Source of the DNA: Cupriavidus taiwanensis
Lineage (GTDB): Bacteria > Pseudomonadota > Gammaproteobacteria > Burkholderiales > Burkholderiaceae
Assembly (NCBI RefSeq): GCF_900250115.1
Contig: NZ_LT984804.1
Span: forward strand, 1,565,301-1,629,300
DNA: 64,000 nucleotides
Reading direction: 5' to 3'
Shown: in pieces, positions 8,851-18,290 of the stretch
Layout of the letters: each line of letters opens with the position of its first letter
Numbering within the stretch: position 1 is the stretch's first letter
Notes under the pieces: generated by a model
Databases searched by the model: none
The model's input: the letters and a program-made list of their open reading frames with translations, nothing else
Told to the model about the DNA's origin: nothing
Program-made: the position numbers and the translations under genes

Positions 8851-9249
8851 ATGACCACACCCTACACCCCGACCACCTACAAGGCCCCCTCGGAACAGCC
8901 CGACAACGCCGAGTTCTGGGAAGCCGCGCGCGCAGGACGCCTGCTGGTGCGCCATTGCGACAGCTGCGGCAAGCCGCACTGGTACCCGCGCACGCTGTGC
9001 CCGTTCTGCCTGGGCACCACGCAATGGAAGCAGGCCAGCGGCCGCGGCACCATCTACTCGTACAGCGTGACCCGCCGCGCCGGCCCGACCCCGTTCTGCA
9101 TGGCCTACGTGACCCTCGACGAAGGCGTGACCATGATGACCCACATCGTTGATTGCGATCTCGACACGGTGCGCATCGGCCAGCGCGTGCAGGTCAGCTT
9201 CGCGCCGACCGATAACGGCCCGCCGGTACCAACCTTCCGCCCCCTGTAA
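8851..9249 (+). CDS. Zn-ribbon/OB-fold (DUF35) protein, thiolase partner
   Basis: 132 residues. The N-terminal helix ends at EFWEAARAGRLLVRHC, leading into a four-Cys zinc ribbon (HCDSCGKPHWYPRTLCPFC, about residues 37-55). An OB-fold follows (GTIYSYSVTRRAGPTPFCMA ... RIGQRVQVSFAPTDNGPPVP). DUF35 proteins bind acyl-CoA and stabilise partner thiolase-like or hydratase proteins, as in steroid side-chain degradation (ChsH2 with Ltp2). The gene directly follows the thiolase-like gene, which is the usual order. The ribosome-binding site is weak, so translational coupling is likely. Confidence 0.92.
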   Translation: MTTPYTPTTYKAPSEQPDNAEFWEAARAGRLLVRHCDSCGKPHWYPRTLCPFCLGTTQWKQASGRGTIYSYSVTRRAGPTPFCMAYVTLDEGVTMMTHIVDCDLDTVRIGQRVQVSFAPTDNGPPVPTFRPL

Positions 9250-9384
9250 CCGCAGCCGGCAAGCGCGGACCCCGACACGCCCCGCGCCCGCCGCCTGCCC
9301 CGCCTGGCTGCCGCATCTGTCGCCCTGGCCATGCGCCAGGAACGAAGGGCGCCGCCGGCGGCTTATCCATCGCACACGATACCC

Positions 9385-11490
9385 ATGACCAACCTCACCA
9401 CCCCCGCCTGCCTGCTGAATCCGCGCTCGGTTGCCATCATCGGCGCCTCGGACGATCCGGGCCGCATCGGCGGCCGCCCGATTGCGTCGATGCGCAAGCA
9501 GGGCTTTGCCGGCCGCATCCTGCCGGTCAATCCCAAACGCACCGAAGTGCAGGGCCTGCCTGCCTATGCCTCGATCGAAGAACTGCCCGAAGTGCCCGAC
9601 TTGGCCATCGTCGCCGTACCGGCGCCGCAGGTCGAGGGCGTGGTCGCGGCGCTGGCAGCGCGCGGCGTGCCGGCCGCGATCCTGTTCAGCGCGGGGTTTG
9701 CCGAAGTGGCCGGCGACGGCACCGCGATGCAGGCCGCCGTCGTCGCCGCGGCGCGGCGCGGCGGCATGCGCCTGCTGGGGCCGAATTCGCTCGGACTGGC
9801 CAACATGCATACCGGCTTTATCGGCACCTTTTCCACCTTCGCCACCATCAGCGAACCGCGCCCGGGCCGCATCGGCATCGTCAGCCAGTCCGGCGCCTAC
9901 GGCAGCCACCTGGTGATGGCTGCAATGGAAGCCGGCGTTTATCCGTCCAGCATCGTCATGACAGGCAACGAATGCGACCTGACCGTGGGCGACATCGTGC
10001 AACTGCTGGTGGAGGACCCCAACACCGATGTCATCGCGCTGTATTCGGAAGGCATCAACGACGGCGACGGCCTGGTGGCGGCACTGCAGGCCGCGCGCGC
10101 GGCGCGCAAGCCGGTGGTGATGATGAAGGTCGGCCGCAGCGAGGTGGGCGGCGCCGCCGCGCGCTCGCACACCGCGTCGATCGCCGGCGACGACGCGGTG
10201 GTCAGCGCGGTGCTGGAAGAACTCGGCGTGGTGCGCGTGCGCGATACCGAGGAAATGCTCGACATCCTGCGCCTGGCCATGCGCGGCGTCTTCCCCGCCG
10301 ACAACTCGCTGGGGGTGATTACCGTCAGCGGCGGCGCCGGCGTGATCATCTCGGACACCGCCGAGGAACTGGGCCTGCCGATGCCCGAAATGCCCGCCGC
10401 GGCGCAGGCCCGCATGCTGGAGATGCTGCCGATCTGCTCGCCGCGCAATCCGGTCGACACCACCGCGCAGTTCATCAACGACCCGAGCCTGATCACGCCG
10501 TTCACCGAGGCCATGGTCGGCGAAGGCGGCTATCGCAGCGTGCTGGGCTTCTTCAGCTATGCCGCCGCGTCCCCCGCGGTGACCGACACCCTGCTGGCGC
10601 AGATCGGCGAGGTTCGCCGCCGCTATCCTGACCGGCTCTACGTGGTGGTCGCGCGCGCCCCGGCGCAGATCCTGGCGCGCTATGAGGAAGCCGGCTTTAC
10701 CGTGTTCGGCGACCCCACCCGCGCCGTCGCCGCGATCGCGGCCATGGGCCGCTTCGGCCGCGCCTTTGCCGCGAGCGCGCCGGCCCCGGCCCCTGCGCTG
10801 GCACCGGTGACGCTGCCCGCCGAAACGCCCAGCGAAGCGCAGGCCAAGCAGTTGCTGGCGGATGCAGGCATCCCCAGCGCCCCGGAGCGCGCCTGCGCCG
10901 AGGTGCAGGCCGCCGTCGCGGCCGCGCAGCAGATCGGCTTCCCGGTGGTCATGAAGATCCTGTCGCCGGACATCCTGCACAAGTCGGAAATCGGCGGCGT
11001 GCTGCTCGATGTGCGCGACGAAGCCACCGTGCGCAGCGGCTTTGCCACCCTGCTGGAACGTGCCCGCGCGGCAGCGCCCGGTGCGCGCATCGAAGGCGTG
11101 CTGGTGGCAAAGCAGCTGTCTGGCGGCGTTGAATGCATCATGGGCATCAATCGCGACCCGGTGTTCGGCCCGATCGCGATGTTCGGGCTGGGCGGGGTCT
11201 TTGTTGAAGTGCTCAAGGACGTGGTGTTCCACCGCTGCCCGTTTGGCGAAGACGTGGCCGAGCAGATGATCCGCTCGATCAAGGGTGCGCCGCTGCTGCT
11301 CGGGGCACGGGGCCGGCCGGTGGCCGACATCGCCGCGCTGGCGAAAATGTTGTCGCGGCTCTCGGCATTCGCCGCGGCGGCGGGGCCGCGCCTGCAGTCG
11401 GTGGACCTGAATCCGGTGTTTGCGATGCCCGAGGGCCAGGGTGCCTTCGCGGCGGATGCGGTGGTCGAGGTCGGACAGCAAGGGCAGTAA
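9385..11490 (+). CDS. NDP-forming acyl-CoA synthetase (acetate--CoA ligase family, fused alpha and beta)
   Basis: 701 residues. It starts with a CoA-binding domain (LLNPRSVAIIGASDDPGRIG), followed by two succinyl-CoA-ligase-like subdomains including IGIVSQSGAYGSHLVMAA. The likely phospho-histidine is His262 in RSHTASIAGDDA. After an Ala/Pro-rich linker near residue 470 comes an ATP-grasp domain (EAQAKQLLADAGIPSAPERA, GFPVVMKILSPDILHKSEIG, FGLGGVFVEVLKDVVFHRCP). The enzyme interconverts acyl-CoA + NDP + Pi with acid + NTP + CoA. The start at 9385 is set by the homology; the frame is open further upstream. It closes the DUF2889-Bug-thiolase-DUF35 run, probably completing a CoA-dependent carboxylate pathway. 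A dyad-symmetric terminator follows. Confidence 0.9.
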   Translation: MTNLTTPACLLNPRSVAIIGASDDPGRIGGRPIASMRKQGFAGRILPVNPKRTEVQGLPAYASIEELPEVPDLAIVAVPAPQVEGVVAALAARGVPAAILFSAGFAEVAGDGTAMQAAVVAAARRGGMRLLGPNSLGLANMHTGFIGTFSTFATISEPRPGRIGIVSQSGAYGSHLVMAAMEAGVYPSSIVMTGNECDLTVGDIVQLLVEDPNTDVIALYSEGINDGDGLVAALQAARAARKPVVMMKVGRSEVGGAAARSHTASIAGDDAVVSAVLEELGVVRVRDTEEMLDILRLAMRGVFPADNSLGVITVSGGAGVIISDTAEELGLPMPEMPAAAQARMLEMLPICSPRNPVDTTAQFINDPSLITPFTEAMVGEGGYRSVLGFFSYAAASPAVTDTLLAQIGEVRRRYPDRLYVVVARAPAQILARYEEAGFTVFGDPTRAVAAIAAMGRFGRAFAASAPAPAPALAPVTLPAETPSEAQAKQLLADAGIPSAPERACAEVQAAVAAAQQIGFPVVMKILSPDILHKSEIGGVLLDVRDEATVRSGFATLLERARAAAPGARIEGVLVAKQLSGGVECIMGINRDPVFGPIAMFGLGGVFVEVLKDVVFHRCPFGEDVAEQMIRSIKGAPLLLGARGRPVADIAALAKMLSRLSAFAAAAGPRLQSVDLNPVFAMPEGQGAFAADAVVEVGQQGQ

Positions 11491-11516
11491 ACAGTCCTGG
11501 CAAGGACCCCTTGCCT

Positions 11517-11548
11517 GCTTCCCTCTCCCACAAATGGGAGAGGGAAGC
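11517..11548. terminator. Bidirectional dyad between convergent genes
   Basis: GCTTCCCTCTCCC and its exact reverse complement GGGAGAGGGAAGC flank a 6-nt loop between the stop of the acyl-CoA synthetase (11490) and the convergent stop of a Bug gene (11567). The 13-bp stem could end transcription from both sides, although there is no T-run. It belongs to the same CCCTCTCCC/GGGAGAGGG dyad type seen twice near 47.7 kb. Confidence 0.55.
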
Positions 11549-11566
11549 AAACCAATGGCTCTGCTT

Positions 11567-12544
11567 TCACTCCTGGGTGATACCCGCAGCCCTCACCACC
11601 TGCCTGGCGCGCTCGGTCTCTGCCGCCTGGAACGCCTTCAACTGTTCCGGCCCCGCCAGATACACCACCCCGCTCATCGCTTCGATCGCGCCCGCCACTT
11701 CAGGATTGCGCAGGATCCCGTCCATGGCATCGGCCAGCGTGGCCACCAGCCGCGGCGGCAGCTTCGCCGGCCCATACAGCGCGATCCAGCCATCCACGGC
11801 CAGGCCCGGCGCACCGCTCTCGGCAACGGTCGGCACGTCGGGCAGTGACTTGAGCCGCTGCGGGCCGGTCACCGCCAGCAGGCGCAGCTTGCCGGAACGC
11901 GCCAACGGCAGCACGGCATTGAGTTCGCCGATCGAATAGTCCGCATTACCGGCCGCGAGGTCGGTCATTGCCGGCACGGTGCCCTTGTAGGGCACGGCAT
12001 TGGCCTTGACGCCGTTGCGCTCGTGGATCAGTTCAAGCACCACCTGGTACGTGGCCGAGCCACTGGCGTAGTTCAGCTTGCCCGGCGCGGCGCGCGCCGC
12101 CGCCATCAGGCTTTCCAGCGTCCGGTACGGCGAGTTCGCCGGCACCGCGATCACCAGCGGCAGCCGCACCAGCCGCGCGATCGGGGTGTAGTCGGCCACC
12201 GGGTCGTACGGCAGCGCGCGGAACACCGCGGCGTTGGTCACCATCGGCGAGTTGCTGCTCAGCCAGAGCGTGTAGCCATCCGGCGCCGCCCCGGCCACCG
12301 CCTTCGCCGCAATAAAGCCGTTGGCGCCGGGCCGGTTCTCGACCACGAAGGGCTGCCTGAACTTCTCCGTCAGCGCCTTGGCGAGATGGCGCGCGGTAAT
12401 GTCGAGCCCGCCGCCGGGCGGCATCGCCACCACCAGCTTCACCGGCCGCGCGGGATACTCCTGCGCCGCCGGCCCCGTGCCAGCGCCGGCCGCTGCCGCG
12501 GTCGCGGCGATCAGCAGGCAGCGCTTCCAAAACCTGGTATTCAT
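11567..12544 (-). CDS. Bug/TctC-family periplasmic solute-binding protein
   Basis: 325 residues with a signal peptide (CLLIAATAAAAGAGTGPAA), then EYPARPVKLVVAMPPGGGLD, FVVENRPGANGFIAAKAVAG, APDGYTLWLSSNSPMVTN, NAVPYKGTVPAMTDLAAGNA and GKLRLLAVTGPQRLKSLPDV, all typical Bug motifs. It should bind a carboxylate-type ligand in the periplasm. The ATG at 12544 follows a strong GAGGAGA. It is transcribed divergently from the second MalT-like regulator at 12894, an arrangement suggesting ligand uptake controlled by that regulator (inference). No transporter membrane genes are adjacent. Confidence 0.92.
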   Translation of the reverse strand: MNTRFWKRCLLIAATAAAAGAGTGPAAQEYPARPVKLVVAMPPGGGLDITARHLAKALTEKFRQPFVVENRPGANGFIAAKAVAGAAPDGYTLWLSSNSPMVTNAAVFRALPYDPVADYTPIARLVRLPLVIAVPANSPYRTLESLMAAARAAPGKLNYASGSATYQVVLELIHERNGVKANAVPYKGTVPAMTDLAAGNADYSIGELNAVLPLARSGKLRLLAVTGPQRLKSLPDVPTVAESGAPGLAVDGWIALYGPAKLPPRLVATLADAMDGILRNPEVAGAIEAMSGVVYLAGPEQLKAFQAAETERARQVVRAAGITQE

Positions 12545-12724
12545 GGATCTCCTCTGGTCATCTCGTTAGTCATCGCGCGGCTGCGCCGGCGTCTGGCCCG
12601 CACTGACAGCGGTTTCCCATGCTATGAAGCGCCGACGCACCGAGGAAATACAATCGCTGTCTTGCGTGATACAGGGCGGGTATCGGCAAGGCCATGGCGC
12701 CGCCGCGACCGCGCGGCATAAGTT

Positions 12725-12758
12725 CCGCCACGCATGTAACGCATGCATGCAGTGGCGG
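12725..12758. promoter_or_regulatory. Inverted repeat in the divergent Bug / MalT-like intergenic region
   Basis: The 349-bp gap 12545-12893 holds no gene. It contains CCGCCAC (12725-12731) and GTGGCGG (12752-12758), a perfect 7-bp inverted repeat around a GCATG-rich centre. Position between divergent genes makes it a candidate operator for the MalT-like regulator, or a leader hairpin of its mRNA. No clear -35/-10 pair was found. Confidence 0.3.
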
Positions 12759-12893
12759 TTGCGACACGCATCGCCAGCGATGGCGCGCCCGGGCTCCCCG
12801 AGGCAGGGGGGCAGCCGCGAGCGGCTTCGCACCGATACTTGCGCGCAGGGCGGCCTGCATCCCGGCGGGCGCGCCATGACACGGAGACGACTG

Positions 12894-15614
12894 ATGGCCC
12901 ATCACCAGTTCCCGCTGGCCGCCCGGGTATCGCCGCCGCGGACACGTTCCCGCGACATCCAGCGGGAACGGCTGCTGGCCCGGCTAGAGGCGGCGCGCGA
13001 GTGCAAGCTGGTGCTGCTCAGTGCCGGCGCCGGATCCGGGAAGACCACGCTGCTGGGCCAGTGGCGCCACGCGCTGATCAAGGCGCGCGCACGCGTGGCC
13101 TGGCTGTCGCTGGCGCCCCAGGACCAGGAATTGCGCTCGTTCTGCGCAGCGTTGTGCGGCGCGCTGCAGGCTGCTGGCATCGCCGGCGACTGGGAAAGCC
13201 GCGCCGGCTCGCTGGCACGGATGCCGCCAGCAGCGGCGGCGGGGGCGCTGGCCGACGCACTGGCCGCGATCCCGGGCCATCTCTGGATCATGATCGACCA
13301 GTTCCACCATGCGCGGGACCGCGAAGTGGTCGCGCTGGTGCGCGCGCTCGCCGATCCGCAATGGCAGCACCTCAGCCTGGTGATCGCGTCGCGCACGACA
13401 GTTCCGCTGCCGCTGGGCCGGCTGCGTGCCTCGGGCGAGCTGTTCGAGGCCGGCCCGTCGGAACTCTGGTTCGATCCGCAGGAAACCCGCGCCCTGCTGC
13501 GACTCCGGCTTGGCACCAGCGTTCCGCTGGACACGGTCATCCGGGTGCAGGAGGCCAGCGCCGGTTGGCCCGCCGGCGTGCAACTGCTGGCGAGCGCGCA
13601 GCGGGACACCACCGCGGCGGCGGCAGTCGATCACGCGCGCGGCACGCCTGGCGCGCCTGCCCTGCAGGCCTACTTCGACGAGGAGATCCTCGCGGACGTG
13701 GACGCGGGCGCGCTTGCCTTCATGCGACACCTCTCCCTGCTCGACGGCTTTTGCGAAGGACTGGCTGCGCATGTCACCGGCGACAGCCAGACCCGGGACC
13801 GGCTCGATGCACTGGCATCGCGCCACCTCCTCATCGTCGCCGCCGGGCATGGAGCGCAGGGAGAACACTACCGGTACCGGTTTCCGCCCATGCTGGGGCG
13901 TTGCCTGCGCGACATCGCGGGCCGCGCCGGCATCGACGCGGCCGCCGTGCACCGGCGCGCGGCGGGCTGGTATGCACGGCACGGCATGCTCACCGAAGGC
14001 CTGTGGCATGCCATGCGGTGCGACGACTTCGCGCTGGTGGTCCGGCTGTGCGAGGACCACGGCCAGCGCCTGCCGTCGGTCACCCAGCTGCGTGAATTCA
14101 GCCTCTGGACCAGGCGCCAGCCGCCGCAACGGTTAGCGGCGCATCCGCAGGTGCAGATGCTGGCAGCCTGGGCCAGCATCATGACCGTGCGGCCGGACGA
14201 GGCCGAGCACTGGCTGGCGCGGCTGGAAGCGGCCCCGGGACGCGCGCAGGTGCCCGCCGCGCTGATCACCCTGGCGCGGGCCGCAATCTGCGTGCAACGC
14301 GACGACTCGACGCAGGCGTGGGATCTGCTGCAGGGCATAGCCGCGGGCGCCCTGCCCCATGCCGACCATGAAGCCATTCACGCCGGGCTGCGTGTGCGCT
14401 GCCTGGCTGCCCTGGGCCGGCACGATCCCGCGCGCCCGGCCTATGACGGGCCGCTGCGCGCCGCCGGCATGCACGGACCGCCGCAGGAACTGATGCTCCT
14501 CGCGGCGGCCGCTGCCGCGTGCGCGCTGCTGCGGCAAGGCAACGCGCTGGAAGCGGAGGCGATCGGCTCCCGGGCCCTGGCGCGCGCCGAAGCGGCCTTC
14601 GGCCGGCGTTCGATCGCCGCCTGCGCCTGCGCCGCGGTGGTGGCCGAGACCCACTATGAGCGCAACCAGCTCGACGCGGCGCGCCAGGTGCTGGCTGACC
14701 GGCGCGGCCTGCTGCAGGCCTCTTCGCCTGACCTGGTATTGCGCGCGGCACGCTGCCATGCCCGGCTGCTGGCCCGCCAGGGGCACGCCAGTGCCGCGCT
14801 GTCAGCGCTGCGCATGGCGCAGGCTGCATTCACCCGCGATGGTTTCGCACGTGGTCACGCCAGCATGCTGGCCGAGCAATGCCATCTGGCCGTGCATGCG
14901 GGCGACCTGCGCCATGCCGCAATGCTGCTCGACGCGCTGCAGGCGCTGGCATCGACCCATACTGGCGCAGGCCCGCGCGCTGCCGGCATCCGGGCGCTCG
15001 CCGCACTGTCAGAGGCGCGCCTGGCCCTGGCGAAACGTCAGCCGCAGCACGCGTTAGCGCTGCTCGACCCGTTGCGCACGTTGGCCACGGCCTGGCGCCG
15101 CGAGCAGTGGGTGGTGATTTCCGACCTGCTGCAGGCGCGCGCGCTGGCAGACCTGGGCCGTCATGTCGAAGCCGCGGCGGCGCTGCGGCTTGCGCTCGCC
15201 AGCGGCATGCGGCTTGGTCTGCTACGTACGCTGCTGGATGAATACCACGGCATCGGCGCCATGCTTGCGCAAGCGCAAGGCTGCGCGGACAGCGCATCCG
15301 GCGCCTATCTTGCCCAGCTCCGGGCGCCACTCGACGCATCGGCCGGCACGCCGGCAACGCCGGCGGTGCCGGCGCCGGCGGTGCCGCCATGCATCAGCGT
15401 GCCGGGACTGACGCCGCGCGAGCAGGACATTGTCGCGCTGCTGGACCAGGCCATGTCGAACAAGCGCATCGCGCTGGCACTGAACATCAGCATCGTCACG
15501 GTGAAATGGAACTTGCGGCAGATCTTCGACAAGCTGGGCGTCTCGAGCCGCTACGAAGCCATCGTGACGGCGCGCGCGCTGGCCGAGCAGGCTGCGGCGC
15601 GGCCGGCCAGCTAG
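12894..15614 (+). CDS. MalT-like LuxR-family STAND transcriptional regulator
   Basis: 906 residues. The ATP-binding site lies near the N-terminus (LVLLSAGAGSGKTTLLGQWR, about residues 39-58). A NOD/STAND domain follows, with a Walker-B-like LWIMIDQFHH, then a winged-helix-like region and a long helical TPR-like repeat region. The C-terminal LuxR/GerE HTH reads GLTPREQDIVALLDQAMSNK and then IVTVKWNLRQIFDKLGVSSR. This is the MalT/AlkS type of inducer- and ATP-dependent activator. The ATG at 12894 was chosen for its upstream GGAGA at 7-nt spacing; the frame is open for 270 bp upstream. Unlike the regulator at 783-4076 it has no transposase-like HTH. It is divergent from a Bug gene and convergent with a porin gene. 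Confidence 0.87.
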   Translation: MAHHQFPLAARVSPPRTRSRDIQRERLLARLEAARECKLVLLSAGAGSGKTTLLGQWRHALIKARARVAWLSLAPQDQELRSFCAALCGALQAAGIAGDWESRAGSLARMPPAAAAGALADALAAIPGHLWIMIDQFHHARDREVVALVRALADPQWQHLSLVIASRTTVPLPLGRLRASGELFEAGPSELWFDPQETRALLRLRLGTSVPLDTVIRVQEASAGWPAGVQLLASAQRDTTAAAAVDHARGTPGAPALQAYFDEEILADVDAGALAFMRHLSLLDGFCEGLAAHVTGDSQTRDRLDALASRHLLIVAAGHGAQGEHYRYRFPPMLGRCLRDIAGRAGIDAAAVHRRAAGWYARHGMLTEGLWHAMRCDDFALVVRLCEDHGQRLPSVTQLREFSLWTRRQPPQRLAAHPQVQMLAAWASIMTVRPDEAEHWLARLEAAPGRAQVPAALITLARAAICVQRDDSTQAWDLLQGIAAGALPHADHEAIHAGLRVRCLAALGRHDPARPAYDGPLRAAGMHGPPQELMLLAAAAAACALLRQGNALEAEAIGSRALARAEAAFGRRSIAACACAAVVAETHYERNQLDAARQVLADRRGLLQASSPDLVLRAARCHARLLARQGHASAALSALRMAQAAFTRDGFARGHASMLAEQCHLAVHAGDLRHAAMLLDALQALASTHTGAGPRAAGIRALAALSEARLALAKRQPQHALALLDPLRTLATAWRREQWVVISDLLQARALADLGRHVEAAAALRLALASGMRLGLLRTLLDEYHGIGAMLAQAQGCADSASGAYLAQLRAPLDASAGTPATPAVPAPAVPPCISVPGLTPREQDIVALLDQAMSNKRIALALNISIVTVKWNLRQIFDKLGVSSRYEAIVTARALAEQAAARPAS

Positions 15615-15630
15615 GCCGCTGGATGGCGGC

Positions 15631-15654
15631 GCGGCGTCGCGGCGGCGACGCCGC
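15631..15654. terminator. GC-rich hairpin between convergent genes
   Basis: GCGGCGTCGC (15631-15640) and GCGACGCCGC (15645-15654) form a perfect 10-bp stem with a 4-nt loop, 16 bp after the MalT-like stop and 13 bp before the convergent porin stop. It lacks a T-run, so it is a candidate transcription stop or mRNA-stabilising hairpin only. Confidence 0.45.
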
Positions 15655-15667
15655 GGTACCGGTCGCC

Positions 15668-16819
15668 TCAGAAGCGGTGCCGCACCCCGACCGCGAGGCC
15701 GAACATGCCTTTCTGCCCGTTGTTCGGGAAGTAGCCGGTGGCGAAGCTGACCGGTGAAGAATCGAAGTTCAGTCCGGCATTGCGCGCATACGCCGTGGTC
15801 AGGTAGATGTCGGTCCGCTTGGACAAGTCGTAGTCGGCAATGAAGGTCACCTGCCATGGATTCGCGGGCTCGAGCCGGGGCGCGGTCGCGCCCAGGCGGG
15901 CTTCCTTGACGTCGGCATAGTAGTAGGCCAGCGTCAGACCCAGCGCCGGCATCACGCGGTAGGTGGCGCCGGTCCACCAGTAGTCGTCACGGACGAAGGT
16001 GTTGCCGTTGTTGAAGCTGGTGCGGTTCCAGCGATAGCCGGCGGTCAGCTTGAGCGGCCCGGTCTGGTAGCTGACGGCGCCGCCGAACTTGCGTGTCCGG
16101 CCCGGCTGCCCTGGCGTCACGGTCGGATTCCACTCGTCATAGACCAGGGCCGCGCCGAAGGTGTTGCCGACATAGGCCACCGAGGCGCCGTAGCCGGTGT
16201 TGTCGCGGAAGTTGCCCGGGGACTCCCCGCCCGCCAGCGGCGTCGAACCGATCGCGCCGGCGCCGTTGCCGAATGAGTAATGCGCGCCGAAGGTCATCGA
16301 CCCGAACTCGCCCAGGTACTTGATGGTGTTGTCGCTGCGGTAGTTGATGCCGAGCTGCCAGGTGATCGGCTCGTACAGCACCGCGTAGCGTGTCGGCGTG
16401 AAGTTCGACAAGCCCTCGAAGATGCTGGTGTACTGGCGCCCGAAGGTCAGCTTGCCATACGGGCTCTGGAAACCGACCGAAGCCTGCCGCCCGAACAGGC
16501 GCCCGGAGGTCGACACGCCGGTGTCCAGACCGAAGCCCCCTTCCAGCGTGAAGATCGCCGCCAGCCCGGCCCCGAGGTCTTCCTTGCCGCGCAGGCCCCA
16601 GCGCGGCGCCGACAGGCCGCCGGTGGTGGGAATCGAAATCCGCTTGCCGCCCGGCTGCGTGACCAGCTGGTTGTTGACCACGGTCGGCGTACCCCGCGCC
16701 ATGTCGTTGACATATTCGATCGGGGCATCGAGCACGCCGTAGATCGTGACGCTGGATTGCGCCAGCGCCGTCCCGCCCATTGCGCTCAGGGCAGAAAGCG
16801 CAAGAACCTGCTTTCTCAT
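15668..16819 (-). CDS. Outer-membrane trimeric porin (Gram-negative porin family)
   Basis: 383 residues. The signal peptide MRKQVLALSALSAMGGTALA precedes the hallmark Burkholderiales porin start QSSVTIYGVLDAPIEYV. Typical internal segments follow (RWGLRGKEDLGAGLAAIFTL, LFGRQASVGFQSPYGKLTFG), and it ends with MFGLAVGVRHRF, whose terminal Phe is the outer-membrane insertion signal. It would form a 16-strand channel for small hydrophilic solutes. The ATG at 16819 is preceded by GGAGAAG at about 9 nt. It is monocistronic, convergent with the MalT-like gene and preceded by a long gap. A related porin C-terminus lies at the right edge of the window. Confidence 0.95.
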   Translation of the reverse strand: MRKQVLALSALSAMGGTALAQSSVTIYGVLDAPIEYVNDMARGTPTVVNNQLVTQPGGKRISIPTTGGLSAPRWGLRGKEDLGAGLAAIFTLEGGFGLDTGVSTSGRLFGRQASVGFQSPYGKLTFGRQYTSIFEGLSNFTPTRYAVLYEPITWQLGINYRSDNTIKYLGEFGSMTFGAHYSFGNGAGAIGSTPLAGGESPGNFRDNTGYGASVAYVGNTFGAALVYDEWNPTVTPGQPGRTRKFGGAVSYQTGPLKLTAGYRWNRTSFNNGNTFVRDDYWWTGATYRVMPALGLTLAYYYADVKEARLGATAPRLEPANPWQVTFIADYDLSKRTDIYLTTAYARNAGLNFDSSPVSFATGYFPNNGQKGMFGLAVGVRHRF

Positions 16820-17608
16820 GCTTTGTCTTCTCCGATATTGTTATGCGGCTTCAGGGCAGGCTGCAGCCAGCCCTGCAGACGTGTGGTGCGCCGGCGCTGC
16901 GTTGCCGGGCTGCTTGCATTAGAACGCCGGGGGCAGGGTCTTGGCCCCGTCCGAAAGGAACGGGTCTCGCGCCGGCATGGGGCGAAACGAACCAGTCCGC
17001 TGGGGGTAATGTCTGGATCGACGGCCGGACCGCCTTCACTGTCACGCCGGCGCGCATTCGCAGGCGCCGCGTCTAATGAGAGATTGCCAATGGCGCTGGC
17101 AAGCCCTGAGCCAGGCAATATGCGCGCTCACGCGCGCGTCGGCCGCGACGCGCCGGTTCCGGCGCAAGCATGGCTGCAAAGATCGGCAACCGCGGGATCA
17201 AGGGCAGCAGCGAGGCCGCCCATCAGAAAGACCGCACCATTCAGCCGTGCGACCGTGGCCCGCCGTTTCCGGCGCAATGCCGGGTCCACGTTCCGCCTCA
17301 GCCCCGGCGGCGCGCTCCCGGGTCTGCTCGCCGACCATGGCCCGGCTCGCCGCGAACAGCGGTTCGGCGGCGGTATGCTCCTGCCGGTAGCTCAGGTTGA
17401 ACGCGTAATCGAAAGCGGGGAGATTCGGCACGGGGAGGGTTGCTACAGTCCATCCGATTCAGGACGAACGGCCGCGCCACAAAGTCAAAGATGCTGCGTA
17501 GGGCTCGGAAAGGGACTGATGCCAACCGCGTCGGCCCTGGGGATTGGCTGCGCCAGGATATTGCTTCACGACGACGAGCCGGTTCCGATCCCACTGCGAC
17601 GGTAGCGT
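16820..17608. other. Intergenic region, 789 bp, no convincing gene
   Basis: Several short frames are open on both strands but none has a convincing start, codon pattern or recognised motif. The part next to 16820 must contain the porin promoter and leader. A minus-strand frame at 17198-17431 (opening MPNLPAFDYAFNLSYRQE) looks protein-like for about 40 residues and then loses character. It may be a relic, but I could not assign it. Confidence 0.35.
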
Positions 17609-18268
17609 CTAGGCTCCCATAAGGTTCATCTCCGGCACGCGCGCCGGCACCATTAGCGTAGCCTCGGTCGCTGCCAGCACCGCATCGACCGAGACGCCAG
17701 GCGCAGTCTCCATTAAGGTTGCGGTGCCGGCCTGGAACGCTATGACTGCCAGTTCTGTGACGACGAGATCGACCGGCCGCAGTGCCGTCAGCGGCAGGCT
17801 GCAACGCCGCACCAGCTTGGATTTGCCCCGGGCGCTGTGTTGCATGGCCACGACTACACGCCGGGCACCGGCCACCAGGTCCATGGCCCCGCCCATACCC
17901 GGTACCAGCTTGCCCGGAATCGTCCAATTGGCAAGGTGCCCTGCCTCGTCCACCTCCAGCGCGCCCAGCACCGTCATGTCAAGATGATGGCCGCGAATCA
18001 GTCCGAAGGACATCGCGCTATCGAACGTGCAGGCGCCCGGCAACGCGCTGACTGGCTTGCCGGCTGCGTCGGTCAGGTGGGGTTCGATCATGCCCTCCTC
18101 GGGGATGGGACCAGTGCCGATCAAGCCGTTTTCGGACTGAAAGAAAATCTGCATGCCTTGCGGCACGTAGTTCGCCACCAGGGTGGGAATGCCAACGCCG
18201 AGGTTGACCAGCATGCCGGCCTTCAGTTCCTGCGCGACGCGCCGCGCGATGATGGTTTGTGCGTCCAT
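17609..18268 (-). CDS. 3-oxoacid CoA-transferase family, subunit B
   Basis: 219 residues. Family marks: IIARRVAQELKAGMLVNLGV, GIPTLVANYVPQGM, and SENGLIGTGP, which carries the catalytic Glu that forms the CoA thioester. FDSAMSFGLIRGHHLDMTVL and the GMGGAMDLVAGARRVVVAMQ segment also match AtoA/PcaJ/ScoB subunits. With subunit A it transfers CoA between acyl donors and a 3-oxo or related acid. The ATG at 18268 has a GGAG about 10 nt upstream; the open frame extends slightly past it. It is the second gene of an A-B pair with a 22-bp gap. The specific acid substrate cannot be told from sequence. Confidence 0.92.
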   Translation of the reverse strand: MDAQTIIARRVAQELKAGMLVNLGVGIPTLVANYVPQGMQIFFQSENGLIGTGPIPEEGMIEPHLTDAAGKPVSALPGACTFDSAMSFGLIRGHHLDMTVLGALEVDEAGHLANWTIPGKLVPGMGGAMDLVAGARRVVVAMQHSARGKSKLVRRCSLPLTALRPVDLVVTELAVIAFQAGTATLMETAPGVSVDAVLAATEATLMVPARVPEMNLMGA

Positions 18269-18290
18269 GTCTGAATTATCTCCGGAGCCA

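Noticed and set aside
17198..17431. 77-codon minus-strand frame between porin and CoA transferase
   Set aside because: Protein-like only at its start, no family match and no good ribosome-binding site; noted as a possible relic but not called.
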